This document shows positions 9,937 to 19,842 of a stretch of DNA of 64,000 nt, piece by piece. How positions within the stretch are numbered: position 1 is the first letter of the stretch; every line of letters starts with the position of its first letter. Source of the stretch: an uncultured Enterobacterales bacterium (GTDB taxonomy: Bacteria > Pseudomonadota > Gammaproteobacteria > Enterobacterales > CALYQQ01); assembly GCA_945288535.1 (NCBI GenBank), contig CALYQQ010000001.1:1-64000 (forward strand), written 5' to 3'. The notes beneath the pieces were generated by a model that did no database searches, was not told the origin of the DNA, and saw only the letters and a program-made list of their open reading frames with translations. The translations under genes were made by a program, and so were the position numbers.

Positions 9937-10338
9937 AATGAATTTCCTCATAAAATTTATTCGTTATTGTTAAAGCAACACAAATTGTTGACTTAGCAGT
10001 AAGGAATAAAAAACTTGAAACATAAACTAAGTTTTATTGACTTCGACCTGCTTGAATTAAATAAGACAGGTTTACGTAAATTGATTTAAATCAAATTTAT
10101 TTTATCTTAATTTGATGATATTAATCTATACCAAAAGAGAAAAATACTTATTAATAGGTATAATTCGATATAATTGATGAGCAATGAACGATAAAATAAA
10201 TCATCGCAAAATTGCTACATTAGAAATGTCGAAACAAGGATTTAAATAAATTGAGGGAACGCTAAGCGTCATTAATTTGGAGCATCGCCTCTTATTTGGC
10301 GATAAATCAGGCTTAATAGTGACGAGCTAAATAATCAA
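9937..10338. other. Spacer between ycfP and ndh
   Basis: About 400 bases with no gene. It contains the FNR box at 10081-10094 and, near 10286-10305, a short stem (ATCGCC/GGCGAT) that may end the ycfP transcript. Confidence 0.5.
10081..10094. promoter_or_regulatory. FNR box upstream of ndh
   Basis: TTGATTTAAATCAA is a perfect match to the FNR consensus TTGAT-N4-ATCAA. It is centred about 150 bases upstream of the ndh GTG. FNR represses ndh in E. coli under anaerobic conditions, so the placement is meaningful. Confidence 0.75.
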
Positions 10339-10881
10339 TTATGCTGACATAAATAATTTAATTTTTGGTAGATGTTGCGCTATTTGTTTAAATTTATGAC
10401 ATTGCTGCTCGTCCCAGATAATTTGATAATAAGGAGACAATATATTTGCTGTACGTTGCGCATTCAGTTCTTTATCGTAGCGAGACAAAATAACTAAACA
10501 ACGTGCATTATTTTTCTGACGAAAATTTGTAATACATTTTGTTGCAATATCAATATACTCTTCTGAACGAGTAATACGCCCAATCATATTTTCATCTGGA
10601 AAGAGATTCGGGTTAAAAATAACTTGTTTTATACCACACAGAAAGCCGATGCGCTCGGCCCAATATCCTCCTAATCCTATACCAGAAATAATAATATTGT
10701 TATCTGTACTATGATGTGTTAGCAGTTTATTAATTTCATTAAGTAAATGTTGCATATCATGACGTGGATACAGCGTACTATAGCTAACAAGATTGACATT
10801 GGGATCGATTGCCTTAAATTGCAATATTTTTTCATGATTACTTGAACTAGTTGCTTCGAAACCATGCAAATAAATGATCAT
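10339..10881 (-). CDS. ycfP: YcfP-family alpha/beta-hydrolase-fold protein
   Basis: A 180-residue protein, the same length as E. coli YcfP. It starts [20 protein letters not shown] and contains the [17 protein letters not shown] segment, where the nucleophile-elbow serine of esterases is replaced by glycine or leucine, so classical hydrolase activity is doubtful. VIFNPNLFP and [15 protein letters not shown] are family hallmarks. The biochemical role is unknown. It lies between nagZ and ndh on the same strand, as in E. coli, and is probably cotranscribed with nagZ. The E. coli gene thiK, found upstream of nagZ there, is absent here. Confidence 0.92.
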   Translation of the reverse strand: MIIYLHGFEATSSSNHEKILQFKAIDPNVNLVSYSTLYPRHDMQHLLNEINKLLTHHSTDNNIIISGIGLGGYWAERIGFLCGIKQVIFNPNLFPDENMIGRITRSEEYIDIATKCITNFRQKNNARCLVILSRYDKELNAQRTANILSPYYQIIWDEQQCHKFKQIAQHLPKIKLFMSA

Positions 10882-10964
10882 ATCAATCTGTTACCTAATA
10901 AAATGTGTTGATAGTTATCACTATTAATTGTGCAATAATACTATTATTAGGCAATCAATAGGTT

Positions 10965-11987
10965 TTACGTTATCTGCTGTTTATATTCTTGCCATTGTTC
11001 ATTGAGTATAGCTAATTCTTTACTCACCTGCTGCCAACGTGATGACATGTGAATATCATGCTGTTGACGACGTTGAAATAAAGTACTTAAATCGATATTA
11101 ATTGTTTTAGGTAAACTATCTAATATAGAAATAGCCCCTTGTCGTTGATTACAAATTAATAATACGTCACAACCTGCCTGCATTGCACTTTTTGCACGTT
11201 GTGTATACGTTCCCATAACAGCGGCACCCACCATGGATAAATCATCTGAAAAAATGATCCCTTTAAAGCCTAATTGTTGACGTAGTACTTGTTTAATCCA
11301 ATATGATGATCCACTAGCGGGCTTTTCATCTACTTGTGAGTAAACAACATGCGCAGGCATTATACCATCAAGTAATTTATCCTTAATTAATTGTCGGAAA
11401 ACGGCTAAATCACATTGATTAATATCATCAAATGAACGATTATCTCTAGGCGTTTCCAAATGAGAGTCAGCAATTACCGCACCATGTCCAGGAAAATGTT
11501 TTCCTGTTGCTCTCATTCCACCCTGATGCATACCTTGGATAAAGTAACGCGTTAGGTTAATGACATCGTTAACATTATCATGAAAAGCGCGGTCACCAAT
11601 AGCAACATTATAATGTCCAACATCCAAAACAGGCGCAAAACTAATATCAATATCGAGTGCGGTTAACTCATACGCCATAAGCCAGCCAGCATCCTTTACT
11701 AGCCGTAAGGCTTCTGAAGCACTATTACATAGTGCAAACGATTGTGCAGCAGGTAATGGAGTAAATTGATGCCGAAAACGTTGTACTCGCCCGCCTTCCT
11801 GATCTACAGCAAGTAATAACCGTTGTCGACTTTCTGCTCTTATTTGACTTACTAATGCTTGAAGCTGTCGTCGATCATGATAATTACGGCTAAATAAAAT
11901 AATTCCACCCACGAGTGGATGTTTAATAATCTCTTTCTCTTCTGCATCCAATTCGTAGCCATGCAGATCCAACATAACAGGGCCCAA
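10965..11987 (-). CDS. nagZ: Beta-N-acetylhexosaminidase NagZ
   Basis: Cytosolic glycoside hydrolase family 3 enzyme. It removes N-acetylglucosamine from 1,6-anhydro-muropeptides during cell-wall recycling. I chose the TTG at 11987 (340 residues; E. coli 341). AGGAG stands 6 bases before it and the encoded start xGPVMLDLHGYELDAEE equals the E. coli N-terminus. The longer frame from 12044 would add 19 unconserved residues. Visible motifs: LAVDQEGGRVQRF, the GKHFPGHGAVIADSH loop with the catalytic His/Asp dyad, and FSDDLSM with the nucleophilic aspartate. It is part of a hinT-lpoB-nagZ gene run that continues to ycfP. Confidence 0.95.
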   Translation of the reverse strand: MGPVMLDLHGYELDAEEKEIIKHPLVGGIILFSRNYHDRRQLQALVSQIRAESRQRLLLAVDQEGGRVQRFRHQFTPLPAAQSFALCNSASEALRLVKDAGWLMAYELTALDIDISFAPVLDVGHYNVAIGDRAFHDNVNDVINLTRYFIQGMHQGGMRATGKHFPGHGAVIADSHLETPRDNRSFDDINQCDLAVFRQLIKDKLLDGIMPAHVVYSQVDEKPASGSSYWIKQVLRQQLGFKGIIFSDDLSMVGAAVMGTYTQRAKSAMQAGCDVLLICNQRQGAISILDSLPKTINIDLSTLFQRRQQHDIHMSSRWQQVSKELAILNEQWQEYKQQIT

Positions 11988-12055
11988 TTTAATCTCCTGT
12001 ATAACTAAAAGTATCCACGTTTTTCTAATGTTAAGGCTAGCCAATCATTAATAGT

Positions 12056-12823
12056 CTATTGTTCATCATTTTCTTGGGTGATTTTTTTTGTTTGAGACCA
12101 AAGTAACTCACCCGAACTCACTTGCATTAATTGCATAGTGATCTCTGGTGATTCATTACTTCCTGTGACAGAAGTAAATAAAATAAAAGGTGCTTTTAAA
12201 TGCCGGGCTACAGCAATACTTTTTGTACGCGTTTTAAGGCTATCTTGCCGTTCTAATTCTAAGGTTCTACGTGCTTGAGTAACTAAATTATTGTCAATAA
12301 CTGAAAAGCGCGAAGATGAACGAAGTTGTCGACTTAATATTTGTAAAAGTTGTCGAGTATCAATTTTTGTGCCTGTGTCATTTTTTATATCATCGACGAC
12401 AACTTTTATGGTTGAAGAAGGTAAATCTGTCGTTTTAATCAGTTGTTTACCCATTAGTTGTAAATTAGCTTGCCAGTTTATTTGTGGGCTTTTCTTTTTA
12501 TTTTTAGGTGTTACATCTTTAGGTTTAGCTGATTCAGCCATTGGCTCAGTTATTTTCAATACATCCGATGTAGATGGATCGGTTGTAGATGGGTCTGTTT
12601 CTCCTGATGATTCTGTTCTACTCGACGTCCTAGTTTCGATTGATGTTTCAGTTGTAGGTGATAATGCAATAATTTCCGGTGATTTAGTCATTTTTTGTTG
12701 TGAATAAACAGAAGCATCCTGCTCTTGATGCAATTGATTACATCCAGAAATAAGAAAAATTAATCCAGCACATCCTATTGCTAGTCCAGACAAATAAGAT
12801 GTCGTTTTATTATTCTTAAACAC
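12056..12823 (-). CDS. lpoB: Outer-membrane lipoprotein activator of PBP1b
   Basis: LpoB reaches from the outer membrane through the peptidoglycan to stimulate the bifunctional synthase PBP1b (MrcB). The 255 residues include a lipoprotein signal with lipobox LISGC (Cys28), a long disordered linker rich in Ser/Thr/Asp (about residues 45-115, with DPSTTDPSTSD), and a globular C-terminal domain beginning near INWQANLQLMGKQ and ending MQVSSGELLWSQ. E. coli LpoB has 213 residues and a Pro-rich linker, so this linker is longer and different in composition. The start is 8 bases after the hinT stop, indicating cotranscription. The E. coli gene ycfL, usually between hinT and lpoB, is missing. Confidence 0.9.
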   Translation of the reverse strand: MFKNNKTTSYLSGLAIGCAGLIFLISGCNQLHQEQDASVYSQQKMTKSPEIIALSPTTETSIETRTSSRTESSGETDPSTTDPSTSDVLKITEPMAESAKPKDVTPKNKKKSPQINWQANLQLMGKQLIKTTDLPSSTIKVVVDDIKNDTGTKIDTRQLLQILSRQLRSSSRFSVIDNNLVTQARRTLELERQDSLKTRTKSIAVARHLKAPFILFTSVTGSNESPEITMQLMQVSSGELLWSQTKKITQENDEQ

Positions 12824-12831
12824 ACTACCTC

Positions 12832-13182
12832 CTAACGAGTTAACATTGGGCCTAATGGTTTACCACCTAATAAATGCATATGAATATGATAAACTTCCTG
12901 ACCACCATGTTTATTGCAGTTTATAATTAATCGGTAACCATCCTCTGCAATATCTTGCTGTTTAGCTAATTTTGCAGCAACAGTGATCATTCGGCCTAAC
13001 GCTTGTTCATGTTCTTTATTCGTATCATTCACTGTCGGAATAAGTATATTGGGAACAATAAGAATATGTGTTGGTGCCTGAGGGTTTATATCATTAAATG
13101 CCGTAACAAGTTCATCCTGATAAATAATATCGGCAGGAATTTCTTTACGAATAATCTTACTAAAAATGGTTTCGTCAGCCAT
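12832..13182 (-). CDS. hinT: HIT-family purine nucleoside phosphoramidase
   Basis: Hydrolyses adenosine 5'-phosphoramidates and related aminoacyl-adenylates in the cytosol. The 116 residues compare with 119 in E. coli. It starts [20 protein letters not shown] and carries the histidine triad HIHMHLLGG at the C-terminal end. It heads the leftward hinT-lpoB-nagZ-ycfP cluster, an order conserved in enterics. Diverges from rluE across a 342-base spacer. Confidence 0.95.
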   Translation of the reverse strand: MADETIFSKIIRKEIPADIIYQDELVTAFNDINPQAPTHILIVPNILIPTVNDTNKEHEQALGRMITVAAKLAKQQDIAEDGYRLIINCNKHGGQEVYHIHMHLLGGKPLGPMLTR

Positions 13183-13524
13183 AAATATCCCTTCCTGAGT
13201 AAATAATAAAAGTATACGATATTAGTAAATAATATGATTATTAAATTTACTTATTTTTATGAAAATAACTTACTGTAATTAAGTATTATTTTTTTATTTC
13301 CTTCATGCGTCACTAATGAGATAGTTTTACTATAGAATGGTTACTCTATTTGCGCAATCATCAGTCAATCATATTGGCTTGAGAATAAAATAATTATGTA
13401 TTAAATAATATTGTTTTTAGTATAATCAATTAAGGATAACTACAAAGATAAAATGAGTTATTTTTATTTTATGATATAGTATAAAAATAATTCATTACCG
13501 TTATTACCTGCTCTAATAAGATTA
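13183..13524. promoter_or_regulatory. Divergent hinT/rluE spacer with long inverted repeat
   Basis: No gene. AATGAGTTATTTTTAT (13452-13467) and ATAAAAATAATTCATT (13481-13496) form a 16-bp inverted repeat with one mismatch. The 13-base loop contains the -10-like hexamer TATAGT. It begins 73 bases upstream of rluE and could be an operator or an mRNA stem. Confidence 0.4.
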
Positions 13525-14163
13525 ATGCATCCTATGTCTTATATAACTCAATCAAAACCAACCAATACCCGTATTCTTCGTCATCCTGCGCAGAAATCAA
13601 AAATAAAACAAGTATCATCGCAACGAATTATTTTATTTAATAAACCTTTTCACGTTATCACACAATTCAGCGAAAGTAATGGTAAAAAAACATTACGCGA
13701 TTATATTCCTTTTTCAGATGTTTATCCTGCCGGTCGATTAGATTATGATAGTGAAGGGTTATTAATCTTAACGAATAATGGTAAATTACAAGCTCAATTA
13801 ACACAGCCAAACAAAAAGACAGCTAAAACTTATTTAGTACAAGTTGAAGGTATTCCTGCTGAAAAAGATTTGCAACGTTTACGTAATGGCGTTTATCTTA
13901 AAGACGGGTTAACGCTACCCGCCCAAGTTGAAGTCATTGAAGAACCGAAATGGTTATGGCTAAGACATCCTCCTATTCGTTATCGCCTTACAATACCAAC
14001 TTGTTGGCTAAAATTAACGATTTACGAAGGGCGTAATCGTCAAGTTAGACGAATGACCGCGCATATTGGCTATCCTACCTTACGACTTATCCGCTATAGC
14101 ATTGGTGATTGGCGAGTACTACCATTACAACCTGGTGAATGGAGAGAAATTGATGAGATTTAA
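13525..14163 (+). CDS. rluE: 23S rRNA pseudouridine-2457 synthase
   Basis: Converts U2457 of 23S rRNA to pseudouridine. The 212 residues compare with 217 in E. coli. The catalytic motif [17 protein letters not shown] carries the essential aspartate, preceded by the family's [12 protein letters not shown] strand. Further conserved blocks are KTYLVQVEG and [19 protein letters not shown]. The N-terminal 30 residues are basic. An alternative ATG three codons in (13534) cannot be excluded, since neither start has a strong ribosome-binding site. Its 3' end overlaps the nudJ start by 11 bases, implying translational coupling. Confidence 0.93.
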   Translation: MHPMSYITQSKPTNTRILRHPAQKSKIKQVSSQRIILFNKPFHVITQFSESNGKKTLRDYIPFSDVYPAGRLDYDSEGLLILTNNGKLQAQLTQPNKKTAKTYLVQVEGIPAEKDLQRLRNGVYLKDGLTLPAQVEVIEEPKWLWLRHPPIRYRLTIPTCWLKLTIYEGRNRQVRRMTAHIGYPTLRLIRYSIGDWRVLPLQPGEWREIDEI

Positions 14164-14602
14164 ACCCCACGTAACAGTTGCTAATGTTGTTCAAGCTGCC
14201 GGCTATTTCCTCATGGTACGTCAGCAAATTAATGATAGATGGACACTCAATCAGCCCGCAGGACATATTGAAGCCAATGAAAGTTTACTTGATGCCGCTC
14301 AACGAGAACTTTGGGAAGAAACAGGCCTAGATTCTTCTCCGCAGGCTTTATTAAAGATATTTCAGTGGCGATCATCTGATAATATTGATTTTATCCGATT
14401 TACGTTTGTTATTGATTTGCCGAAAATGGTTAAAACAAAACCACAAACATCTGAGATCCACGATTGTATTTGGTTACCTTATGATGCACTTTTACAAGTC
14501 GATAATCTACGTTCTCCCCTCGTCAGAGAAAGCCTAATTTGTTATAATACACAAGAACGTTATCCATTATCTTTAATTGACTGTTTTCAAAACGTTGAAT
14601 AA
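14153..14602 (+). CDS. nudJ: Nudix phosphatase NudJ (HMP-PP / NTP pyrophosphatase)
   Basis: Hydrolyses thiamine-precursor pyrophosphate HMP-PP and nucleoside di/triphosphates. The ATG at 14153 gives 149 residues (E. coli 153), starts [13 protein letters not shown] as in the family, and has GGAGAG 6 bases upstream. The longer frame from 14066 lies inside rluE and is not supported. The Nudix box is complete: [23 protein letters not shown]. It overlaps rluE by 11 bases and is followed by mnmA, as in E. coli. A thiamine operon occurs in this window at 56.6-58.9 kb, though not linked. Confidence 0.93.
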   Translation: MRFKPHVTVANVVQAAGYFLMVRQQINDRWTLNQPAGHIEANESLLDAAQRELWEETGLDSSPQALLKIFQWRSSDNIDFIRFTFVIDLPKMVKTKPQTSEIHDCIWLPYDALLQVDNLRSPLVRESLICYNTQERYPLSLIDCFQNVE

Positions 14603-14692
14603 TTATGCTCGTTATTGTTTTTTTAGTTAACGTGGTAAGATAGTCCTGCGTCGTTCTGCAATTTTTTATTTCTAAGGTAGATAAATAGTCTC

Positions 14693-15790
14693 ATGTCCAG
14701 TCAAAACAATCAAAAAGTAATTGTCGGTATGTCCGGTGGTGTAGATTCCTCTGTTTCTGCGTATCTTTTACAGCAACAAGGATATCAGGTGACGGGTCTA
14801 TTTATGAAAAATTGGGAAGAGGATGATACCGAGGAATATTGTTCTGCATCAGCAGATTTGATGGATGCGCAAGCTGTATGTGATAAATTAGGTATTGAAT
14901 TACTCACAGTAAATTTTGCCACCGAATATTGGGATCACGTCTTTTCTCACTTTCTTGCTGAATATAAGGCAGGTAGAACACCTAACCCAGATATTTTATG
15001 CAATAAAGAAATTAAATTTAAAGCATTTCTTGATTATGCGGCCGAAGATTTAGGTGCTGATTATATTGCTACAGGTCATTATGTCCGACGCCGTGATATT
15101 AATAAGCAAACACAATTATTACGTGGCATCGATACGAATAAAGATCAAAGCTATTTTTTATATACATTAAGTGCAAAACAACTTGCTAAAAGTTTATTTC
15201 CTATAGGTGAATTAGAAAAGCCTCAAGTAAGAAAAATCGCTGAAGACCTTGGTCTGGTAACAGCCAAGAAAAAAGATTCTACCGGTATTTGTTTCATTGG
15301 TGAACGGAAATTTCGCGATTTTTTATCACGCTATTTGCCTGCTCAACCTGGAAATATTATCACTACTGATGGTTTAGTTCTTGGTCAACATCAAGGTTTG
15401 ATGTATCACACACTTGGGCAACGTAAAGGATTGGGCATTGGTGGCTTAAAAGAGCAAAGCGATGAACCATGGTATGTTGTTGATAAAGACATAACGAATA
15501 ATACATTAATTGTTGTACAAGGCCATAATCACCCTAGACTCTTCTCTCGTGGGTTAATTGCGCAACAATTAGATTGGGTAGATAGACAACCACTTAATGA
15601 GGTTATTCATTGCAGTATAAAAACACGTTACCGACAACAAGATATTGGTTGTACTATTTATCCTAAAGAAGATAATGAAATTAGAGTAGAATTTGATCAA
15701 CCTATTTCAGCGGTTACACCCGGTCAATCCGCTGTATTTTACCAACAGGAGGTTTGTTTAGGTGGTGGTGTTATTGTTGAACGATTCTAG
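14693..15790 (+). CDS. mnmA: tRNA-specific 2-thiouridylase
   Basis: Thiolates U34 of tRNA for Lys, Glu and Gln using ATP and sulfur relayed from IscS and the Tus proteins. The 365 residues compare with 368 in E. coli. The PP-loop ATP site is [12 protein letters not shown] near residue 12. The two catalytic cysteines lie in [12 protein letters not shown] and [24 protein letters not shown] and GHYVRR are typical. It is followed 17 bases later by hflD on the same strand, the standard enteric operon. Confidence 0.97.
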   Translation: MSSQNNQKVIVGMSGGVDSSVSAYLLQQQGYQVTGLFMKNWEEDDTEEYCSASADLMDAQAVCDKLGIELLTVNFATEYWDHVFSHFLAEYKAGRTPNPDILCNKEIKFKAFLDYAAEDLGADYIATGHYVRRRDINKQTQLLRGIDTNKDQSYFLYTLSAKQLAKSLFPIGELEKPQVRKIAEDLGLVTAKKKDSTGICFIGERKFRDFLSRYLPAQPGNIITTDGLVLGQHQGLMYHTLGQRKGLGIGGLKEQSDEPWYVVDKDITNNTLIVVQGHNHPRLFSRGLIAQQLDWVDRQPLNEVIHCSIKTRYRQQDIGCTIYPKEDNEIRVEFDQPISAVTPGQSAVFYQQEVCLGGGVIVERF

Positions 15791-15807
15791 TGTTTCGGAG
15801 AAGATAC

Positions 15808-16437
15808 GTGGCTAAAAATTTCTATGATATTACACTTGCGTTGGCTGGTGTTCATCAATCAGCACTATTGGTGCAACATCTTGCCCATAAAGGACAATGT
15901 AATACAACAGATTTAGCATCACTGTTAAATAGCGTTGTAATAACCAATCCTAAGACGGCACTAGACGTTTATGGCAAAGAAAGCAATTTAATACCTGGAT
16001 TAGAAACATTATTATCCTTGTTTAATAACAGTAAGTTAGCACAAGTGCAAAGTAATGAATTAATTCGTTATACGATGAGTTTATTAGTGTTAGGGCGTAA
16101 ATTATTATCACATAATCAGGCATTAGATCAACTTTCATTACGTATTACACAATTACAACGACAATTAACGCATTTTGATGTTGTATCGCCTCCCATTATT
16201 GGTGCAATGGCAGACATTTATATCGATGTTATTAGCCCATTACGTCCTCGTATACAAGTTACTGGCTCAGCAGATATTTTAACTCAAAGTGCAATCCAAT
16301 CTAAGGTAAGAGCAACTTTATTAGGTGGTATTCGTTCTGCAGTGCTTTGGCAACAAGTCGGAGGAAAGCAAATGCAATTATTATTTTCTCGCCGACGTAT
16401 CTTTGAACAAGCTAAACAAATCCGGTTAACGTGCTGA
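15808..16437 (+). CDS. hflD: HflD family lysogenization regulator
   Basis: A membrane-associated protein that in E. coli interacts with phage lambda CII; its normal cellular role is unclear. I chose the GTG at 15808 (209 residues; E. coli 213). The encoded start MAKNFYDITLALAGVHQSA equals the E. coli N-terminus and CGGAG ends 7 bases upstream. The GTG at 15790 overlaps the mnmA stop and would add six unconserved residues. The C-terminal VDVISPLRPRIQVTGSADIL and VRATLLGGIRSAVLW are family hallmarks. The protein is almost entirely helical, with no clear membrane segment. Lies between mnmA and purB as in E. coli. Confidence 0.94.
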   Translation: MAKNFYDITLALAGVHQSALLVQHLAHKGQCNTTDLASLLNSVVITNPKTALDVYGKESNLIPGLETLLSLFNNSKLAQVQSNELIRYTMSLLVLGRKLLSHNQALDQLSLRITQLQRQLTHFDVVSPPIIGAMADIYIDVISPLRPRIQVTGSADILTQSAIQSKVRATLLGGIRSAVLWQQVGGKQMQLLFSRRRIFEQAKQIRLTC

Positions 16438-17838
<1,401 letters not shown>

Positions 17839-17850
17839 TAATCTATATTC

Positions 17851-17886
17851 ACCTGATGCGTTTATTTACAACACATCAGGTATTAT
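17851..17886 (+). terminator. Probable purB terminator
   Basis: ACCTGATG (17851-17858) pairs perfectly with CATCAGGT (17874-17881), 12 bases past the purB stop. The following tract, ATTATTACATT, is only moderately T-rich. Confidence 0.55.
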
Positions 17887-18065
17887 TACATTTCAAATAG
17901 CGTCTATTATTTGTATTAGTAATATAGTGTATATTTATTTAAGTTTTATGTATCAATGCGCGAATTCTTGTCTATCATTCAATTGTTCCTATCGTAATAA
18001 CGATCACTTGATTTTTTATTTTTAAACTCCAATATTATTGATACTTTTAACCGAAAGGAGATACT

Positions 18066-18383
18066 ATGATCACAAGTAAATTTACTATAGGACAACATGT
18101 ACGGCATAAACTTCTGGGATGTTTAGGTGTTATCGTTGATGTAGATGCTGAATACTCATTAAATCGTCCTTCTCTTGATGATATAGCCATAAATGATTCA
18201 TTGCGAATGGCGCCGTGGTATCATGTTGTTGTTGAAGATGAAGAAGGTAAACCTATTCATACTTATTTAGCTGAAGCACAATTAGATGCCGAATTACATT
18301 ATGAATTTATAGAAGATAGCTCACTCGATGAAATTGCTGAATCAATTAAAAACGAGTTGCAATCTCCACGTTTACGTAATTGA
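18066..18383 (+). CDS. hspQ: Heat-shock protein / Lon specificity factor HspQ
   Basis: A 105-residue member of the HspQ (YccV) family, which binds hemimethylated DNA and enhances Lon proteolysis in enterics. It begins [27 protein letters not shown] and has the conserved [13 protein letters not shown] and [10 protein letters not shown]-like block ([10 protein letters not shown]). A very strong ribosome-binding site, AAAGGAGA, lies 5 bases upstream. E. coli HspQ is also 105 residues. The downstream neighbours yccT and mgsA are the E. coli neighbours too, in altered order. Confidence 0.95.
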   Translation: MITSKFTIGQHVRHKLLGCLGVIVDVDAEYSLNRPSLDDIAINDSLRMAPWYHVVVEDEEGKPIHTYLAEAQLDAELHYEFIEDSSLDEIAESIKNELQSPRLRN

Positions 18384-18601
18384 TTCTTTATTAATACTAA
18401 AATAAATAAGCCATCTCGTACCATAATACAATTTTAAATGGCAACATATTAATCTGATAGAATTATGGAATACCTTGACACATAATGTACACAGAAAATT
18501 GGATAATATTGAAGATCAACGTATACTCAAAAGAAATATTTTGACACAATATGTCGAAAAGCTCAGAATAAGTGGTAATAATGTGATTTAGGAGAGCGTT
18601 A

Positions 18602-19264
18602 ATGAAATTTGGCCTTGTAGTTGTAGGTATTATTTTATCATGTATCAGTATATCTACGATGGCTACAACTTTAAAATTGTCACCAGAAATAAAAGTATTA
18701 GCTGTGGATGGCAAAAAAGTATCAAATTCTTTGCTAAAAGGATCAAATGGACTAGAATTCGCGAATGGTGAACATCAGATAGTATTTAAAATTGAAAAAG
18801 TCATAAAAACAGGTTCTCGTGATGAACAGCTTTATACTTCTCAACCTTTAATTACAAAATTTCACACATCACACGCAAAAATTGTCAATTTTTCTATTCC
18901 TAAGCTCACAAATGAACGAGAAAGCTTAAATTTTGAGCGTGAGCCTACCATTAATTTGCAGGATGAACAAGGAAACAATATCTCTTCAACAACCGATGTG
19001 CTCAAAATTGATGGTCTTCTTATTTTAGCTGATCTTGAAAAAGAAATAGCTAAATATAATCAGGAAAATAAGACAGCATCACTACCAATTTTGACATTAA
19101 AAAATCAATTGCCTACGCTAACACAAAATAAACATGTTGCTCAGACGACCATCGTGGTGAAAGGTGAAAATATTGCTGAACAAATGTTGCAATATTGGTA
19201 CCAACAAGCAGATAAAGAAACACAACAACGTTTTATAAAATGGACCAATAACCATAATAAATAG
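18602..19264 (+). CDS. yccT: Exported DUF2057 protein (YccT/CsgI-like)
   Basis: A 220-residue secreted protein, the same length as E. coli YccT. The signal peptide is MKFGLVVVGIILSCISISTMA, with cleavage probably after the alanine. The mature part starts TTLKLSPEIKVLAVDGKKVS, with the family's LEFANGEHQIVFKIEK block. E. coli YccT (CsgI) has been described as a periplasmic inhibitor of curli assembly. No curli genes are visible here, so that role is uncertain. GGAGAG lies upstream of the start. Followed by a strong terminator and the broken mgsA. Confidence 0.85.
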   Translation: MKFGLVVVGIILSCISISTMATTLKLSPEIKVLAVDGKKVSNSLLKGSNGLEFANGEHQIVFKIEKVIKTGSRDEQLYTSQPLITKFHTSHAKIVNFSIPKLTNERESLNFEREPTINLQDEQGNNISSTTDVLKIDGLLILADLEKEIAKYNQENKTASLPILTLKNQLPTLTQNKHVAQTTIVVKGENIAEQMLQYWYQQADKETQQRFIKWTNNHNK

Positions 19265-19283
19265 AGCTAATATCGGTTAATAT

Positions 19284-19320
19284 ATAATAAACCCTCAAAT
19301 AATGAGGGTTTATTATTGTT
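19284..19320 (+). terminator. yccT terminator
   Basis: AATAAACCCTCA (19286-19297) pairs perfectly with TGAGGGTTTATT (19303-19314) across a 5-base loop; ATTGTTT follows. Confidence 0.85.
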
Positions 19321-19362
19321 TAAAAATAGCAACAAAAATATTGTTAGTTAAAGAAACACGCA

Positions 19363-19819
19363 ATGCAATCAACAACTCAGATTATACCTCAATATAAGAA
19401 TATTGCGCTTATCGCCCATGATCACTGTAAGCAAGTATTAATTGATTGGCTCTCAACACATGTAGCTGTTTTATCAAAGTATACACTTTATGCTACGTGT
19501 ACTACTGGGAATATGATAGAACAAGCGACTAAATTAGTCGTAAATAATATGCTGAGTGGTCCATTAGGAGGAAAACAAGGAATTGGTGCATTCATTTCTG
19601 AAAAAAATAGATGTATTAATTTTCTTTTGGGATCCATTAAATGCAGTCTCTCATGATCCCGATGTTAAAGCGTTATTGCAATTAGCCGCTGTCTGGAATA
19701 GTTCTATTGCAGCTAATTTAGCTACGACTAATTTTCTAATTTTATTAACTCTGTTTAATGAGGAAAGTAAAACTATTATTCCATATTATCAGGATTATTT
19801 AGCAAAACATCTTCAATAA
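19363..19819 (+). pseudogene. mgsA: Methylglyoxal synthase gene, frameshifted and missing catalytic Asp71
   Basis: MgsA converts dihydroxyacetone phosphate to methylglyoxal. The first part, from the ATG at 19363, has IALIAHDHCKQ, YATCTTGNMI and [16 protein letters not shown]. It then shifts frame at a run of seven A (19601-19607) and stops as nonsense at 19656. The rest, [20 protein letters not shown] through [11 protein letters not shown], continues in the next frame to 19819. Losing one A or gaining two would restore a full-length protein of about 151-152 residues. In addition, the catalytic aspartate of the GGD motif (Asp71 in E. coli) is lysine here, and the phosphate loop TGTTG reads TCTTG. 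These substitutions argue for true decay rather than a sequencing error alone. Lies between yccT and yccS. Confidence 0.85.
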
Positions 19820-19842
19820 AATCATTAACATTAAGGTAGTAC

